Positions 1-8,371 of a DNA stretch of 64,000 nucleotides are shown here, in pieces. The DNA is taken from contig JAEZCR010000224.1 of NCBI GenBank assembly GCA_023433465.1, positions 1 through 64,000 of the forward strand, written 5' to 3'. The stretch's first letter is position 1. Each line of letters begins with the position of its first letter. The notes beneath the pieces were generated by a model, which worked only from the letters and a program-made list of their open reading frames with translations, did not search any database and had not been told where the DNA came from. The position numbers were made by a program, and so were the translations under genes. Origin of the DNA: Pseudomonadota bacterium. Lineage in GTDB: Bacteria > Pseudomonadota > Gammaproteobacteria > Steroidobacterales > Steroidobacteraceae.

Positions 1-602
1 ACCATCAGCAGACCCGCACCCAGCAACGCGAGCGTGCCCGGCTCGGGAACCGAGACGACCAGGTTGTCGATCGACACGCCACCGTCCCAACCATTGAAGC
101 GCAGGCCGGTGAACACGATGGACGTCACGTTCGTGAACAGTCCCGGCAGCTGGAACGTCTGGAAATCCGGCTGGCCATAACGGCCATCGAAGATGTAATC
201 CAGTGTGAGCTGGTAGGAGACCGTGCCGCCGCTGGCCAGCGTGCCCGTGATGTCGAGGATCTGCGCATTCGGGCGATCCCCGTTTTCGTAGTTGAAGAAC
301 TCACCCACATCGAGCGCTTCGAGCGAAAACGCACCGCCGTCGGTACGGGTCATCACCAGCGGATGGCCGCGACCCGACTCGTAACCCAGATACGTCGTGC
401 CATTCCACACCACGTTGTCGTAATACGGGGTCGCGCCGAACGTGTGGAAATGGTCGGAATCGAACTCGTACTCGCCATAGGTGATGTGGCTGAAAATGGC
501 GTCGGTGCTCGGCAATTCGTCGAAAGTCAGCACGTCCGCCTGAGCCGCGCCCCCGCCCAGCATTCCGGCCGTGGCCACGAGGGCAATGATCTGTCGTCGC
601 AT
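1..602 (-). CDS. PEP-CTERM sorting-domain protein, 3' end cut by the window edge
   Basis: Reading the minus strand from the ATG at 602 gives a Sec signal peptide (MRRQIIALVATAGMLGGGAAQA) and then about 165 residues of beta-rich secreted protein. The last residues before the window edge read VPEPGTLALLGAGLLM, which is the PEP motif followed by the start of the hydrophobic C-terminal helix of a PEP-CTERM signal. The basic tail lies outside the window. Known for the family: such proteins are cleaved and handled by exosortase, here most probably the XrtA encoded at 28895-30388, and end up in the extracellular matrix. A GGAGAG ribosome binding site lies 5 nt before the ATG. The gene is transcribed alone from the sigma-54 promoter at 635-649. 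The body of the protein is not assigned to a family. Confidence 0.9.
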   Translation of the reverse strand, partial: MRRQIIALVATAGMLGGGAAQADVLTFDELPSTDAIFSHITYGEYEFDSDHFHTFGATPYYDNVVWNGTTYLGYESGRGHPLVMTRTDGGAFSLEALDVGEFFNYENGDRPNAQILDITGTLASGGTVSYQLTLDYIFDGRYGQPDFQTFQLPGLFTNVTSIVFTGLRFNGWDGGVSIDNLVVSVPEPGTLALLGAGLLM

Positions 603-634
603 GTGGTCTCTCCGTGTCAGCTGCCATCTAACTA

Positions 635-649
635 GCAACAGCCGTGCCA
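635..649 (-). promoter_or_regulatory. Sigma-54 (-24/-12) promoter of the PEP-CTERM gene
   Basis: On the minus strand the sequence TGGCACGGCTGTTGCT matches the RpoN consensus TGGCACG-N4-TTGCW exactly, with GG and GC separated by 10 nt. It sits 33 nt before the ATG of the PEP-CTERM gene, the right distance for a start site in a short leader. PrsR at 30390-31763 is a sigma-54-dependent activator, so this is the likely input point of the PrsK/PrsR system. The regulatory link is inferred; the promoter match is direct. Confidence 0.85.
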
Positions 650-797
650 CGCCTTGACGGGACCACCGTCATCACCATAAGTTATTGATACTTGTACGGT
701 TTTATTCCCGCTTATGCCCGCGATCGGCGGGGGGGTGCGCGGCGCTTGCTCCCGACTGTAAAGGGCCCCGACAGCCGATTGTCCCGGCAAGCGGACG

Positions 798-833
798 AAA
801 AAAAGGCGCGGCGCCCGTCGAGGGCGCCGCGCC
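798..833 (-). terminator. Rho-independent terminator of the beta-helix gene
   Basis: A perfect 12-bp stem (GGCGCGGCGCCC at 805-816 with its complement at 822-833) and a 5-nt loop are followed, on the minus strand, by seven T residues (798-804). It begins 15 nt after the stop codon of the gene at 848-2224. Confidence 0.93.
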
Positions 834-847
834 GCTAGGCAGAGCCT

Positions 848-2224
848 TTACTGCACCGCGAGCGCGGTCGGCGGGTTCGGGATCGGGCCCGTGTTGAGGC
901 CGATGATCTCCGACCCGGTCAGGTACGCACCGGCCGTGATCGTGTCCGAGCGGCTGCCGTCGCGATCCAGATCCAGCACGTCGGTGCTGAGATTGCGCGC
1001 GGGGGACGACTGCGACACCGTGAAGTCGCCGCCGGCCGCGTTCGTGAAGCCGGGATTCGACACCACCGAACCGGCATCGCCGGGCGCCGCCGCGAGCCAG
1101 GTGGACAACGACGAATACGTCCGGCCGTTGGTCGCCCAGATGCCCGGGTTGAAGTACAGGTTGCGGCCTGGTGCCGGAATCGCGAGCGACACTTCCCACG
1201 CGTTGTACGCGGTGGACGTGTTGCTGATGATGTTGCCGCCGAGGACCAGGTCCGAGCCCACTTGGGGCGACAGGTAGACGCCGTTGTCGACGTTGTAGAT
1301 CGTGTTGTTCACGATGGTCCAGTTGTGGGAGTTCTCGGCGACCTCGATGCCGATGGTTTCGTCTCCCTGGCCGTTCGTGATCACGTTCTGGTAGGCGTAG
1401 TTCTCACCCGTGCTCGCGTGGGAATACGTGATGCGAATGCCTTTGCGCGTGTTGTTGATCTTGTTGTAGCGGATCGTGACGTTCGAGTTGTCACCGCCCT
1501 TCGGGAAGACGCCCGCGCCCGTATTGCTGATCTCGTTGTTCTCGATGACGACGCCGCTGCTGTAGTACAGCATCATGCCGGCGTTGTTGTGGTGCAGAGG
1601 ATTGCTCGACGCGCCGAGAACGCCGTTGATGCGGCAATTGCGCACGGTCGCCTGGCGCGCGTTTTCGAAGCGGATGCCGTTGTGGTTGTCCACGTAGGTC
1701 ACGGGCCGGGCCTGGATCTCGCAACCGTCGATCACCACGCCGGTGCTGTCCCAGATCACGGTGGTGCCGGTGTCGGCGCGCACCGTGGAATTGGCCTCGT
1801 CGATGTAGAAGTGGCCGATCCAGTGGATGTAGTTGCGCATGTACGAGCCCATGGCCGGGCCGTTGCCGCCGGTGGTTCGAAGATCGACGCGACCCACCGC
1901 GCGGATCTCGATGGGCGCGGTCGCGGTGCCGCTGTTGACGGGATTGAACGCGGGCATGTAGCGCTCATTGGTCGACGGCGCGGTGAACGGGCCACCACTC
2001 ACCATGACGACGTCGCCGGCGCGTGCCGCTTCGTTCGAATTGGAGGACGTGCGCGACGCGTTACCCCACAGCGCACGACCCAGCGTGCGCCACGGAGCGC
2101 TCGCACTGTTCGCGGCATACGTCGTGGAATCATTGCCGTTCGCGCCGTCGACATACAGCGTTTTGGAATGCGCGGCAGCCGCGAGCGACAAACAGACTAC
2201 GGAAAGAACGAACCGAAACTTCAT
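848..2224 (-). CDS. Secreted right-handed parallel beta-helix protein
   Basis: The 458-residue product starts with a signal peptide (MKFRFVLSVVCLSLAAAAHS). Short asparagine-rich coils follow, with repeated turns such as GVVIENNEISN, NVTIRYNKINN and NWTIVNNTIYN, the pattern of pectate-lyase/NosD-type parallel beta-helix (PbH1) domains. Known members bind or cleave polysaccharides, often as lyases or epimerases, but no catalytic residues can be assigned here. I chose the ATG at 2224 over the in-frame GTG two codons upstream because AGGTGG lies just before it. No PEP-CTERM tail is present; the protein ends in PNPPTALAVQ. Its place beside the exopolysaccharide locus suggests polymer modification or matrix binding. 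Confidence 0.8.
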   Translation of the reverse strand: MKFRFVLSVVCLSLAAAAHSKTLYVDGANGNDSTTYAANSASAPWRTLGRALWGNASRTSSNSNEAARAGDVVMVSGGPFTAPSTNERYMPAFNPVNSGTATAPIEIRAVGRVDLRTTGGNGPAMGSYMRNYIHWIGHFYIDEANSTVRADTGTTVIWDSTGVVIDGCEIQARPVTYVDNHNGIRFENARQATVRNCRINGVLGASSNPLHHNNAGMMLYYSSGVVIENNEISNTGAGVFPKGGDNSNVTIRYNKINNTRKGIRITYSHASTGENYAYQNVITNGQGDETIGIEVAENSHNWTIVNNTIYNVDNGVYLSPQVGSDLVLGGNIISNTSTAYNAWEVSLAIPAPGRNLYFNPGIWATNGRTYSSLSTWLAAAPGDAGSVVSNPGFTNAAGGDFTVSQSSPARNLSTDVLDLDRDGSRSDTITAGAYLTGSEIIGLNTGPIPNPPTALAVQ

Positions 2225-2571
2225 ACCCACCTCGAATGCGGCGCGGAATTCAGGATACGAGTGTATGGAGCAAGCAAGCCAACACTCACGTTGAACAGCA
2301 GCGTAACGGCTTAAATCTGTTGAAGAAACTGTCGAATTTCACCGACATACAGACCCGGAAGCAAAACGCCGACGAGGTCTTGCAAATCGGAGGCGGGTCA
2401 CACTTTTTCCGCACTTATGACACCTCGTTTCGGGGGCCGGAGCACGGGTTTTCCTCCCGTTTTGTGAACCGATGAACATCGACGCATCCGTACGCCCCTC
2501 CCGTCGGGCGCGCCAGCGGGATGAGACCGTAGAATCCGTTCCTGTTTCCCCCTCCCGTCGCGAACCGAAGA
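2225..2571. other. Divergent intergenic region, no gene seen
   Basis: This 347-bp gap separates the minus-strand beta-helix gene from the plus-strand FemAB operon and must hold promoters for both. I looked for sigma-54 sites like the one at 635-649 on both strands and found none. A small CGGG/CCCG hairpin followed by T residues lies near 2443-2460 and is not convincing as a terminator. Confidence 0.5.
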
Positions 2572-3663
2572 ATGATGGCCAACGCCTTGCCTACCCGTGA
2601 CTCCCGAACGCAGCCCGGCGAAACGCCCGACGCAGTCCGCATCGAGACGTGCCAGCCCGGTGACGCGGCGGCGTGGGATGAATACGTGGGACGGCACCCG
2701 GCCGGCACGTTCTATCACCTCCACGCCTGGTCGGAGCTGAATCGCGCCGCGCTCGGCCACCGCTCGTACTATCTACTCGCGCGCGACGGGCGCGGCATCC
2801 GCGGCGTTCTGCCGCTGACCTTCGTCTCGAGCCGGTTGTTCGGCCGGATCCTGTGCTCGCTGCCCTTCGTCAATTACGGCGGGCCGTGCGCGGACGACGA
2901 GCCCACCGCGCGCGCGCTGATCGCCGCGGCCGTGCACCAGTCCGGAAAGCTCGGTGCCGATACGCTCGAGTTGCGCTGCGCCGAGGCGCAGCCCACCGAC
3001 CTCACGGTATCCCACCGCAAGATCAGCATGTCGCTCTCGCTCGCGAACGATCCGGACGCCGTGTGGAACGCGTTCAGCAGCAAGCAGCGCACGAACATCC
3101 GCCGCAGCTACAAGAACGAGCTCGCGGTCCATTCCGGCGGCCGCGAACTGCTTCCCGTGTTCTATTCGGTGATGGCCCAGTCGTGGCGCTCGCTCGGGAC
3201 GCCGCTGTACGCGCCGGATTACTTCGAGCGAATCCTCGACGCCTTCGGCGACCGGGCGCGTATTTTCGTGTGCCACCGGAACCAGGAACCCGTGGCCGTC
3301 GCGTTCAACGGCTACTTCAACGGGACGGTGGAAGGCATGTGGGCCGGCGGAACCGCGCAGTCGCGCGCGCTTCAGGCCAACTACGTGCTTTATTGGGAAA
3401 TGATCAAGGACGCCTGCGAGCGTGGCTTCGCGCGATATCACCTGGGCCGCTCGACCGCGGATTCCGGCGCCGAGGATTTCAAGAAGAAGTGGAACGCGAC
3501 GTCGCGCCAGCTCCACTGGTACTACCACACGCGCAAAGGCGGCGAGATGCCGTCGCTCAACGTGGACAATCCGAAATACCGGCTCGCGATCTCGGCGTGG
3601 CAGCGGCTGCCGTTGTGGGCCACGCGTCTCGTCGGACCGCGCATCGCGCGCCTGATTCCTTAA
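2572..3663 (+). CDS. FemAB-like acyltransferase, XrtA/PEP-CTERM system-associated
   Basis: The 363-residue protein shows the features of the exosortase-associated FemAB family (TIGR03019-type): an N-terminal W..Y...HP..TFYH..AW block, GVLPLTFVSSRLFG, SLPFVNYGG and a C-terminal GNAT-like half with RRSYKNEL and FKKKWNA. FemAB enzymes transfer amino acids from aminoacyl-tRNA to peptidoglycan or other acceptors; the acceptor of this branch is not known, and a role in modifying the matrix polymer or surface proteins is inferred. It is cytoplasmic, with no signal peptide. It leads a three-gene plus-strand operon with an aminotransferase and a deacetylase. Two ATG codons in a row leave the start uncertain by one residue. 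Confidence 0.85.
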   Translation: MMANALPTRDSRTQPGETPDAVRIETCQPGDAAAWDEYVGRHPAGTFYHLHAWSELNRAALGHRSYYLLARDGRGIRGVLPLTFVSSRLFGRILCSLPFVNYGGPCADDEPTARALIAAAVHQSGKLGADTLELRCAEAQPTDLTVSHRKISMSLSLANDPDAVWNAFSSKQRTNIRRSYKNELAVHSGGRELLPVFYSVMAQSWRSLGTPLYAPDYFERILDAFGDRARIFVCHRNQEPVAVAFNGYFNGTVEGMWAGGTAQSRALQANYVLYWEMIKDACERGFARYHLGRSTADSGAEDFKKKWNATSRQLHWYYHTRKGGEMPSLNVDNPKYRLAISAWQRLPLWATRLVGPRIARLIP

Positions 3664-3678
3664 GGCCGGGGTCGAGCG

Positions 3679-4881
3679 ATGCGTTACATCGCCCCCGCCG
3701 GCACCCGCCTTTCACTGTTCGACATCACCGCCGGTCTCGGCGCGGGAATGACGGGCAACGCTGCGGACGAACTCGCGCGCGAACTCGCGGCGCGCAGTGG
3801 CCAGCCGCGAGCGTGGCTGATGAGCTCGGGCCGCGCGGCCATGACCTTCATGCTGCGTGCGATGCGCACGCTCGCGCCGCCCACCCGCAACGAAGTCGTC
3901 GTGGCCGGCTACACCTGTTATTCCGTCGCCGCGTCGGTGGAGCTCGCGGGCCTCACGGCGCGGCTGGTCGACATCGATCCGCGGACGCTGTCTCCCGACA
4001 CCCGCCAGCTGCGCGACATGGATCTCTCCCGCGTGTTGTGCGTGGTGAGCGCGAATCTGTACGGGATCCCCAACGCGCTCGGCGAGATCGAGGCTATCGC
4101 GCGCGATGCGGGTGTGTTCATGATCGATGATGCCGCGCAGGCGCTGGGCGCCCTGCACGCCGGCCGCCCGGTGGGTGGTTTCGGCGACGCGGGCCTCTTC
4201 AGTTTCGACAAGGGCAAGATCATCACCACGCTGCAGGGCGGATCGATCGTGGCCCGCGAGGGGCCCGTCGCGTCGGCAATCGATGCGGCGCACGCATCCC
4301 TCGATTCCGCGAGCGCCGCGCAAACCCTCTCGTACGCGGTGAAACTCGGCCTGTATGGCGTGCTGCTGCGCCCTGCCCTGTATGGCATCGTTCAGCGCAT
4401 GCCCGGACTCGGCCTCGGCCAGACCCGTTACGAGAAGGACTATCCGATCGCGCGCTATAGCGGCACGCTTGCCGGACTCGCGCTGCGCCTCGCGCGCCGG
4501 CTCGACGCACTCAACGCCGTCCGCGCGCGAAATGCCGGGGCGCTGCGTGCCGCGCTCGAGGACGTGCCGGGCATCCGCGTGCTGCCCGAAATCGCGGGCG
4601 ACCGGCCGGTGTATTGCCGCTATCCGGTGTTCGTCACCGATCCGGCGCGGCGGTCCGGATTCATCGCGGCGCTCAACGCGGCCGGCATCGGCGCCACTGC
4701 GTCCTATCCACACGCGCTCGCCGACGTACCCGAAGCCGCGCAGGCGCTCGCGCCCGCGCAGGCGCCGCAGGACGGCGCGCGCCTCGTCGCGCGCAGCATC
4801 GTGACGCTACCGACCCACGGCTGGTGCTCCGCCGACATGCCGGACCGCGTGCAGGACGTGGCGCGGCGGACGCTCGCATGA
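3679..4881 (+). CDS. DegT/DnrJ/EryC1/StrS-type PLP-dependent aminotransferase
   Basis: The 400-residue protein has the fold-type I PLP signature: MSSGRAAM near residue 55, DDAAQALGA for the PLP-stacking and aspartate segment, and SFDKGK near residues 174-179, whose lysine would form the internal aldimine. Family members aminate keto-sugars attached to nucleotides; some are dehydratases. Here it probably makes an amino sugar for the polymer, an inference from position between FemAB and deacetylase genes. The gene starts 15 nt after the FemAB stop, and its stop overlaps the next ATG (ATGA), indicating translational coupling. Confidence 0.82.
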   Translation: MRYIAPAGTRLSLFDITAGLGAGMTGNAADELARELAARSGQPRAWLMSSGRAAMTFMLRAMRTLAPPTRNEVVVAGYTCYSVAASVELAGLTARLVDIDPRTLSPDTRQLRDMDLSRVLCVVSANLYGIPNALGEIEAIARDAGVFMIDDAAQALGALHAGRPVGGFGDAGLFSFDKGKIITTLQGGSIVAREGPVASAIDAAHASLDSASAAQTLSYAVKLGLYGVLLRPALYGIVQRMPGLGLGQTRYEKDYPIARYSGTLAGLALRLARRLDALNAVRARNAGALRAALEDVPGIRVLPEIAGDRPVYCRYPVFVTDPARRSGFIAALNAAGIGATASYPHALADVPEAAQALAPAQAPQDGARLVARSIVTLPTHGWCSADMPDRVQDVARRTLA

Positions 4882-5909
4882 ACCTCCGGGAATTCGCCAA
4901 GCGCGCGCTGACCGCCGGCGTGTTCTACAGCGGCTTCGCGTGGGCCTGTCTGTGGCTGAAATTCCGCCGGCGCGCGACGGTGCTCATGTATCACCGCGTG
5001 CTGCCCGACGACGCGCACGCCGACTCCTTCTCAAACGACGCGATCGTCGTGTCGCCGGCCGTCTTCGAACGGCACATGCGTTTCCTCGCGCGTTTCTGCA
5101 ATCCGCTCAGCGCCGATGAGCTGGGCGCGGTGCTGCGCGGTGAAAAGGCCTGGCCTGCGCGGGCCTGCGTCGTCACCTTCGACGACGGCTGGTACGACAA
5201 TCACGACCACGCGCTGCCCGTGCTCGAGCGGCATGGCGTGCCCGCCGTGGTGTTCGTCGCCACCGGCTACGTGGGCACGGGCTCGACGTTCTGGCAGGAA
5301 GATCTCGCGCGGCTGTTGTTCGCGGCCTGGAAGGCGGGCCCCGATTCGCGCGCGCTGTTCGAGGAGTACGGCGCCGCGCACATCACTGGCCTGTCGGCCG
5401 ACGCGGCGCGCGCCGCGATCCTCACGCTCATCGGCGACATCAAGGCCGCCGCCGCCGGCGACATCCAGGACCGGCTCGAACGCGCGCGCGCCTGGGTCCG
5501 GGAACGCGGCATCGACGCGCAGGGGCATGGCAACGACCGGTTCATGACGTGGCAGGAAGTCGCGCGACTCGCCGCGAGCCCCGTGATCAGCGTCGAGTCG
5601 CATGCGCACACGCACGTGCCGCTTACCTGGGTGGATGGCGACACCGTGAAGCGTGAACTCGCCACGTCGCGCGCCGAGATCGAGTCACGACTCGCGCGCA
5701 AGGCGCGTTGTCTCGCTTATCCGAACGGAAATCACGACGATGGCGTCGTCGCCGCGGCGCGTGTCGCAGGATTCGAACTCGCGTTCACGACCAACTCGGG
5801 TGTCGTGCTGCCGGGCGACGATCCACTGCGCGTACGCCGCATCAACATCGGCCGGCGCGGCACCGCGACGACCGCCGGCTTCCTCTGCCGCTTGTTAGGC
5901 TGGTGGTGA
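4878..5909 (+). CDS. Polysaccharide deacetylase (carbohydrate esterase 4 family)
   Basis: The 343-residue product carries the NodB-homology motifs: TFDDGW near residue 100, with the catalytic and metal aspartates, and ESHAHTHVPL further on for the histidine ligands. The second motif has an extra histidine compared with the usual SHTxxHP. A hydrophobic stretch near residues 12-25 (AGVFYSGFAWACLWL) suggests membrane anchoring. CE4 enzymes remove N- or O-acetyl groups from sugars. The start overlaps the aminotransferase stop by 4 nt. Its 3' end overlaps the convergent ligase gene by 15 nt. It differs from the XrtA-type deacetylase at 20608, so the locus has two such enzymes. Confidence 0.85.
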   Translation: MNLREFAKRALTAGVFYSGFAWACLWLKFRRRATVLMYHRVLPDDAHADSFSNDAIVVSPAVFERHMRFLARFCNPLSADELGAVLRGEKAWPARACVVTFDDGWYDNHDHALPVLERHGVPAVVFVATGYVGTGSTFWQEDLARLLFAAWKAGPDSRALFEEYGAAHITGLSADAARAAILTLIGDIKAAAAGDIQDRLERARAWVRERGIDAQGHGNDRFMTWQEVARLAASPVISVESHAHTHVPLTWVDGDTVKRELATSRAEIESRLARKARCLAYPNGNHDDGVVAAARVAGFELAFTTNSGVVLPGDDPLRVRRINIGRRGTATTAGFLCRLLGWW

Positions 5910-7241
5910 GACGGTCCGCGCGGCGCCCCGGCGCCGCGATTTCGGCGGCGGCTTGAGGACGTGCGCCGGATTGACCCCGGCCCGCTCCGCGACGATGGCG
6001 CGCACCGCGATGAGCAAGCCCGACAGGATGTACACGTGCGGATAGTAGGCGGCTGACAGGAAGGCGCCCGCGACGGCGAAGCCGATTGCGGCGCCGGCCG
6101 TGAGGATCAGCAATCGCCGGTCGTACGCGTGGCTTTCCGGTCTCAGGGGAGGAGGACGGGCATCCAGGAATTTCCGGAGCTTCCCGTTCAGGCGGATATT
6201 CCCGAGCACAATGATCAGGAACACGATGATTCCCGGGAAACCCAGTTCACCGAACACGAGGAAGTAGCTCGAGTGCGCGGTCAGCCAAGGCACGCCCTCC
6301 GCGTTCTTCGGGCGGTACTTCGTGCCGAACGCGATCGGGAAATGCCCCGCGCCGACGCCCATCAGCGGGTTGTCGAGCGCCATGCGCGTGCCGGCCTTCC
6401 AGGCCATGATGCGGCCCTGCGCCGAGCCCTCGGTCTGGAAATTGCTGATGCTGCCCATGCGCTGGAAGTAGACAGGAGGCGCGTACAGCATCACCACGAG
6501 GCCGGCGATGGCCACGCCGCCCAACGCGAGCATCTTTCGCGGACTCAGCAGCCAGATGTAGAACAGGACGGCGCCGAGTCCGAGGCTCGCGCCGCGCGAC
6601 TGCGTCGCGATGAGGCCCAGCAGCGACAACCCCAGGCCGGCCCACGCGAAGATCTTACCGAATTTCGTGCGGGCCCCGAGCGCCACGGCCAGAGCGGCGG
6701 GAATCACGATGCACAGGGACATCGAGAAATCGTTGCCGTCGCCGAGGAAGGTGGCGCCCATGATGTAGTTGCGCGCCTCGGGTTGCATCACGACGTTCGG
6801 GTTCATCGCGAGCAGGAACAGGTGGGCGACCAGCAACGACATGATCACGCCGCGGAAACGCGCTTCGTTGATCACGATGCGCGCGATCAGCAGACCGAGG
6901 ATCGCGAATCCGAACACTTTCTTGAAGATGTCCGTGACGTACATGGACACGTCGGCGGTCGCCAAAGTCGCGAGGATCAGGAACAAGAACACCGGAATCC
7001 ATTTCGCCTGCGGATCCCCGAAGATTTCGGACATCGGCCTGAGGCCCTTAGCCGAGAACGACACCACGAACAGCGTCAGGGGAATCGCGCTGTATATCAG
7101 CGGGATGTTCAGGAACGAAAAGTAGCTCGCCGGCCGCGCGTATTCGATGAACAGCGCGAGCAGCAGCCAGTAGTAGTACAGGCGCGAATCGCGGTCGTCG
7201 CGCTCCGGATCGCGCACCGGGACGCGCCGCGCGCGTGTCAC
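5895..7241 (-). CDS. Putative O-antigen/O-glycosylation ligase or Wzy-type polymerase, exosortase A-associated
   Basis: The 448-residue protein has about ten predicted membrane segments and a long loop containing SAQGRIMAWKAGTRMALDNPLMGVGAGHF, in pieces typical of the Wzy/WaaL superfamily (GR...W..G..M..DNP..GVG.G.F), with TAHSSYF after it. This best fits the exosortase A-associated ligase family (TIGR03097-type). Members polymerise or transfer lipid-linked glycan on the outer face of the inner membrane. It is the last gene of the long operon. The start is a GTG that overlaps the upstream glycosyltransferase stop (GTGA). No better start exists before residue 70. A basic, proline-rich tail ends the protein. 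Confidence 0.82.
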   Translation of the reverse strand: MTRARRVPVRDPERDDRDSRLYYYWLLLALFIEYARPASYFSFLNIPLIYSAIPLTLFVVSFSAKGLRPMSEIFGDPQAKWIPVFLFLILATLATADVSMYVTDIFKKVFGFAILGLLIARIVINEARFRGVIMSLLVAHLFLLAMNPNVVMQPEARNYIMGATFLGDGNDFSMSLCIVIPAALAVALGARTKFGKIFAWAGLGLSLLGLIATQSRGASLGLGAVLFYIWLLSPRKMLALGGVAIAGLVVMLYAPPVYFQRMGSISNFQTEGSAQGRIMAWKAGTRMALDNPLMGVGAGHFPIAFGTKYRPKNAEGVPWLTAHSSYFLVFGELGFPGIIVFLIIVLGNIRLNGKLRKFLDARPPPLRPESHAYDRRLLILTAGAAIGFAVAGAFLSAAYYPHVYILSGLLIAVRAIVAERAGVNPAHVLKPPPKSRRRGAARTVSPPA

Positions 7242-8371
7242 GCGGGCTCCGCGAGCAGTCGCTCGTAGAACTGCATGAGTCTGGCGGTGCGCGCGTCGAA
7301 CGAGAAATGCTCGCGGATGCGCACGTGCGCCGTGTCGCCCATGGCGACGAACTTCTCGTGCTCTTCGTGGAACCGGCGGATGCCGTCGATCAGCGCGTCG
7401 AGCGAGTGCGGCGGGATCAGCCAGCCGGAGCGGTCATGTTCGATGACCTCGGCCGTGCCGCCGACGTCAGTGGCGACGATGGGCACGCGCAGGTAAGCCG
7501 CCTCGACGATGACGTTCGGCAATCCTTCCGTGAACGAGCTCTGCACCACCAGATCGACCTCGCTGTACAGACATGGCATGTCCTTGATGTAGCCCAGGAA
7601 CTCGACGCGGTCGGCAATCCCGAGCTCGGTGGCGCGCGCTCGCAGGGCTGCCTCGAGGGGACCGATTCCCGCGATACGCAGCCGCAGGCGAGGATACCGC
7701 GGCGCGAGCGCGGCGACGGCGCGCAGCAGCAGATCATGCCCCTTTTCGGGTGACAGGCGCCCGACACTCACCAGCACGCCCCCCTGGCTGACGTCGCGCC
7801 GGGCGCGAGGCAGCCGGATCACGTCAGCCCCGTAGGCGTCGAGCACCAGTGCGTTGAGCAGCACCGTCACGCGCCGGTCCGGCAACCACCAGCGCGGCAC
7901 CAGGCGTCGCATCGCGCGCGACACCAGGATCACCGCGTCGAATTTCCGCAGCAGGATCTTGTCGGCCCAGCGGAAGACCTTGCCGCGCAGGTCGTTCGCG
8001 ATCCAGCCGTGGGCGGTGCACACGAGGCGGACCTTGTGCCTGCGCCGGCACATGAGCGCGATGAGGCTGGAGCGGAATTCGCTGGTGTGCAGCACGTCGA
8101 TCTGGTGCTCGCGCAGCAGCGCGACGATGCGTTCGATGACCTGCGGAGCGAGTCCGCCGACGTCGTGGATCTCGTGCACGCGGATGCCGCGCTCGCGCGC
8201 GGCGGCCACCAGCGGGTGGACCTCGTCGGGATTCGTGACGAACGCGCCGATGTGGAACTCCACGCGCGCGCCATCGACGTGCGCGCCGGTCTCGAGGATC
8301 GTGCGGCCGGGTCCGTCCACCCAGGGAGAGTCGCGCAGATGCAGGACGCGGATCGGACGCGGTGGATTCAC
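7238..8371 (-). CDS. Glycosyltransferase family 4 (GT-B fold)
   Basis: This 377-residue protein starts with RVLHLRDSPWVDGPGRT, typical of GT4 enzymes acting in the XrtA locus, and has SVGRLSPEKGHDLLLRA in the middle and SSFTEGLPNVIVEA with the E-x7-E donor-site motif near residue 290. It would add one sugar to the lipid-linked repeat on the cytoplasmic face. The open frame continues far upstream, but the correct start is the GTG at 8371 that overlaps the hydrolase stop (GTGA). The sugar specificity cannot be read from the sequence. Confidence 0.85.
   Translation of the reverse strand: MNPPRPIRVLHLRDSPWVDGPGRTILETGAHVDGARVEFHIGAFVTNPDEVHPLVAAARERGIRVHEIHDVGGLAPQVIERIVALLREHQIDVLHTSEFRSSLIALMCRRRHKVRLVCTAHGWIANDLRGKVFRWADKILLRKFDAVILVSRAMRRLVPRWWLPDRRVTVLLNALVLDAYGADVIRLPRARRDVSQGGVLVSVGRLSPEKGHDLLLRAVAALAPRYPRLRLRIAGIGPLEAALRARATELGIADRVEFLGYIKDMPCLYSEVDLVVQSSFTEGLPNVIVEAAYLRVPIVATDVGGTAEVIEHDRSGWLIPPHSLDALIDGIRRFHEEHEKFVAMGDTAHVRIREHFSFDARTARLMQFYERLLAEPA

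Noticed and set aside
1262..2314. 350-residue plus-strand ORF
   Set aside because: It is antisense to the beta-helix gene, is very rich in Val, Arg, Ala and Asp with no domain, and comes from high GC at the third codon position.
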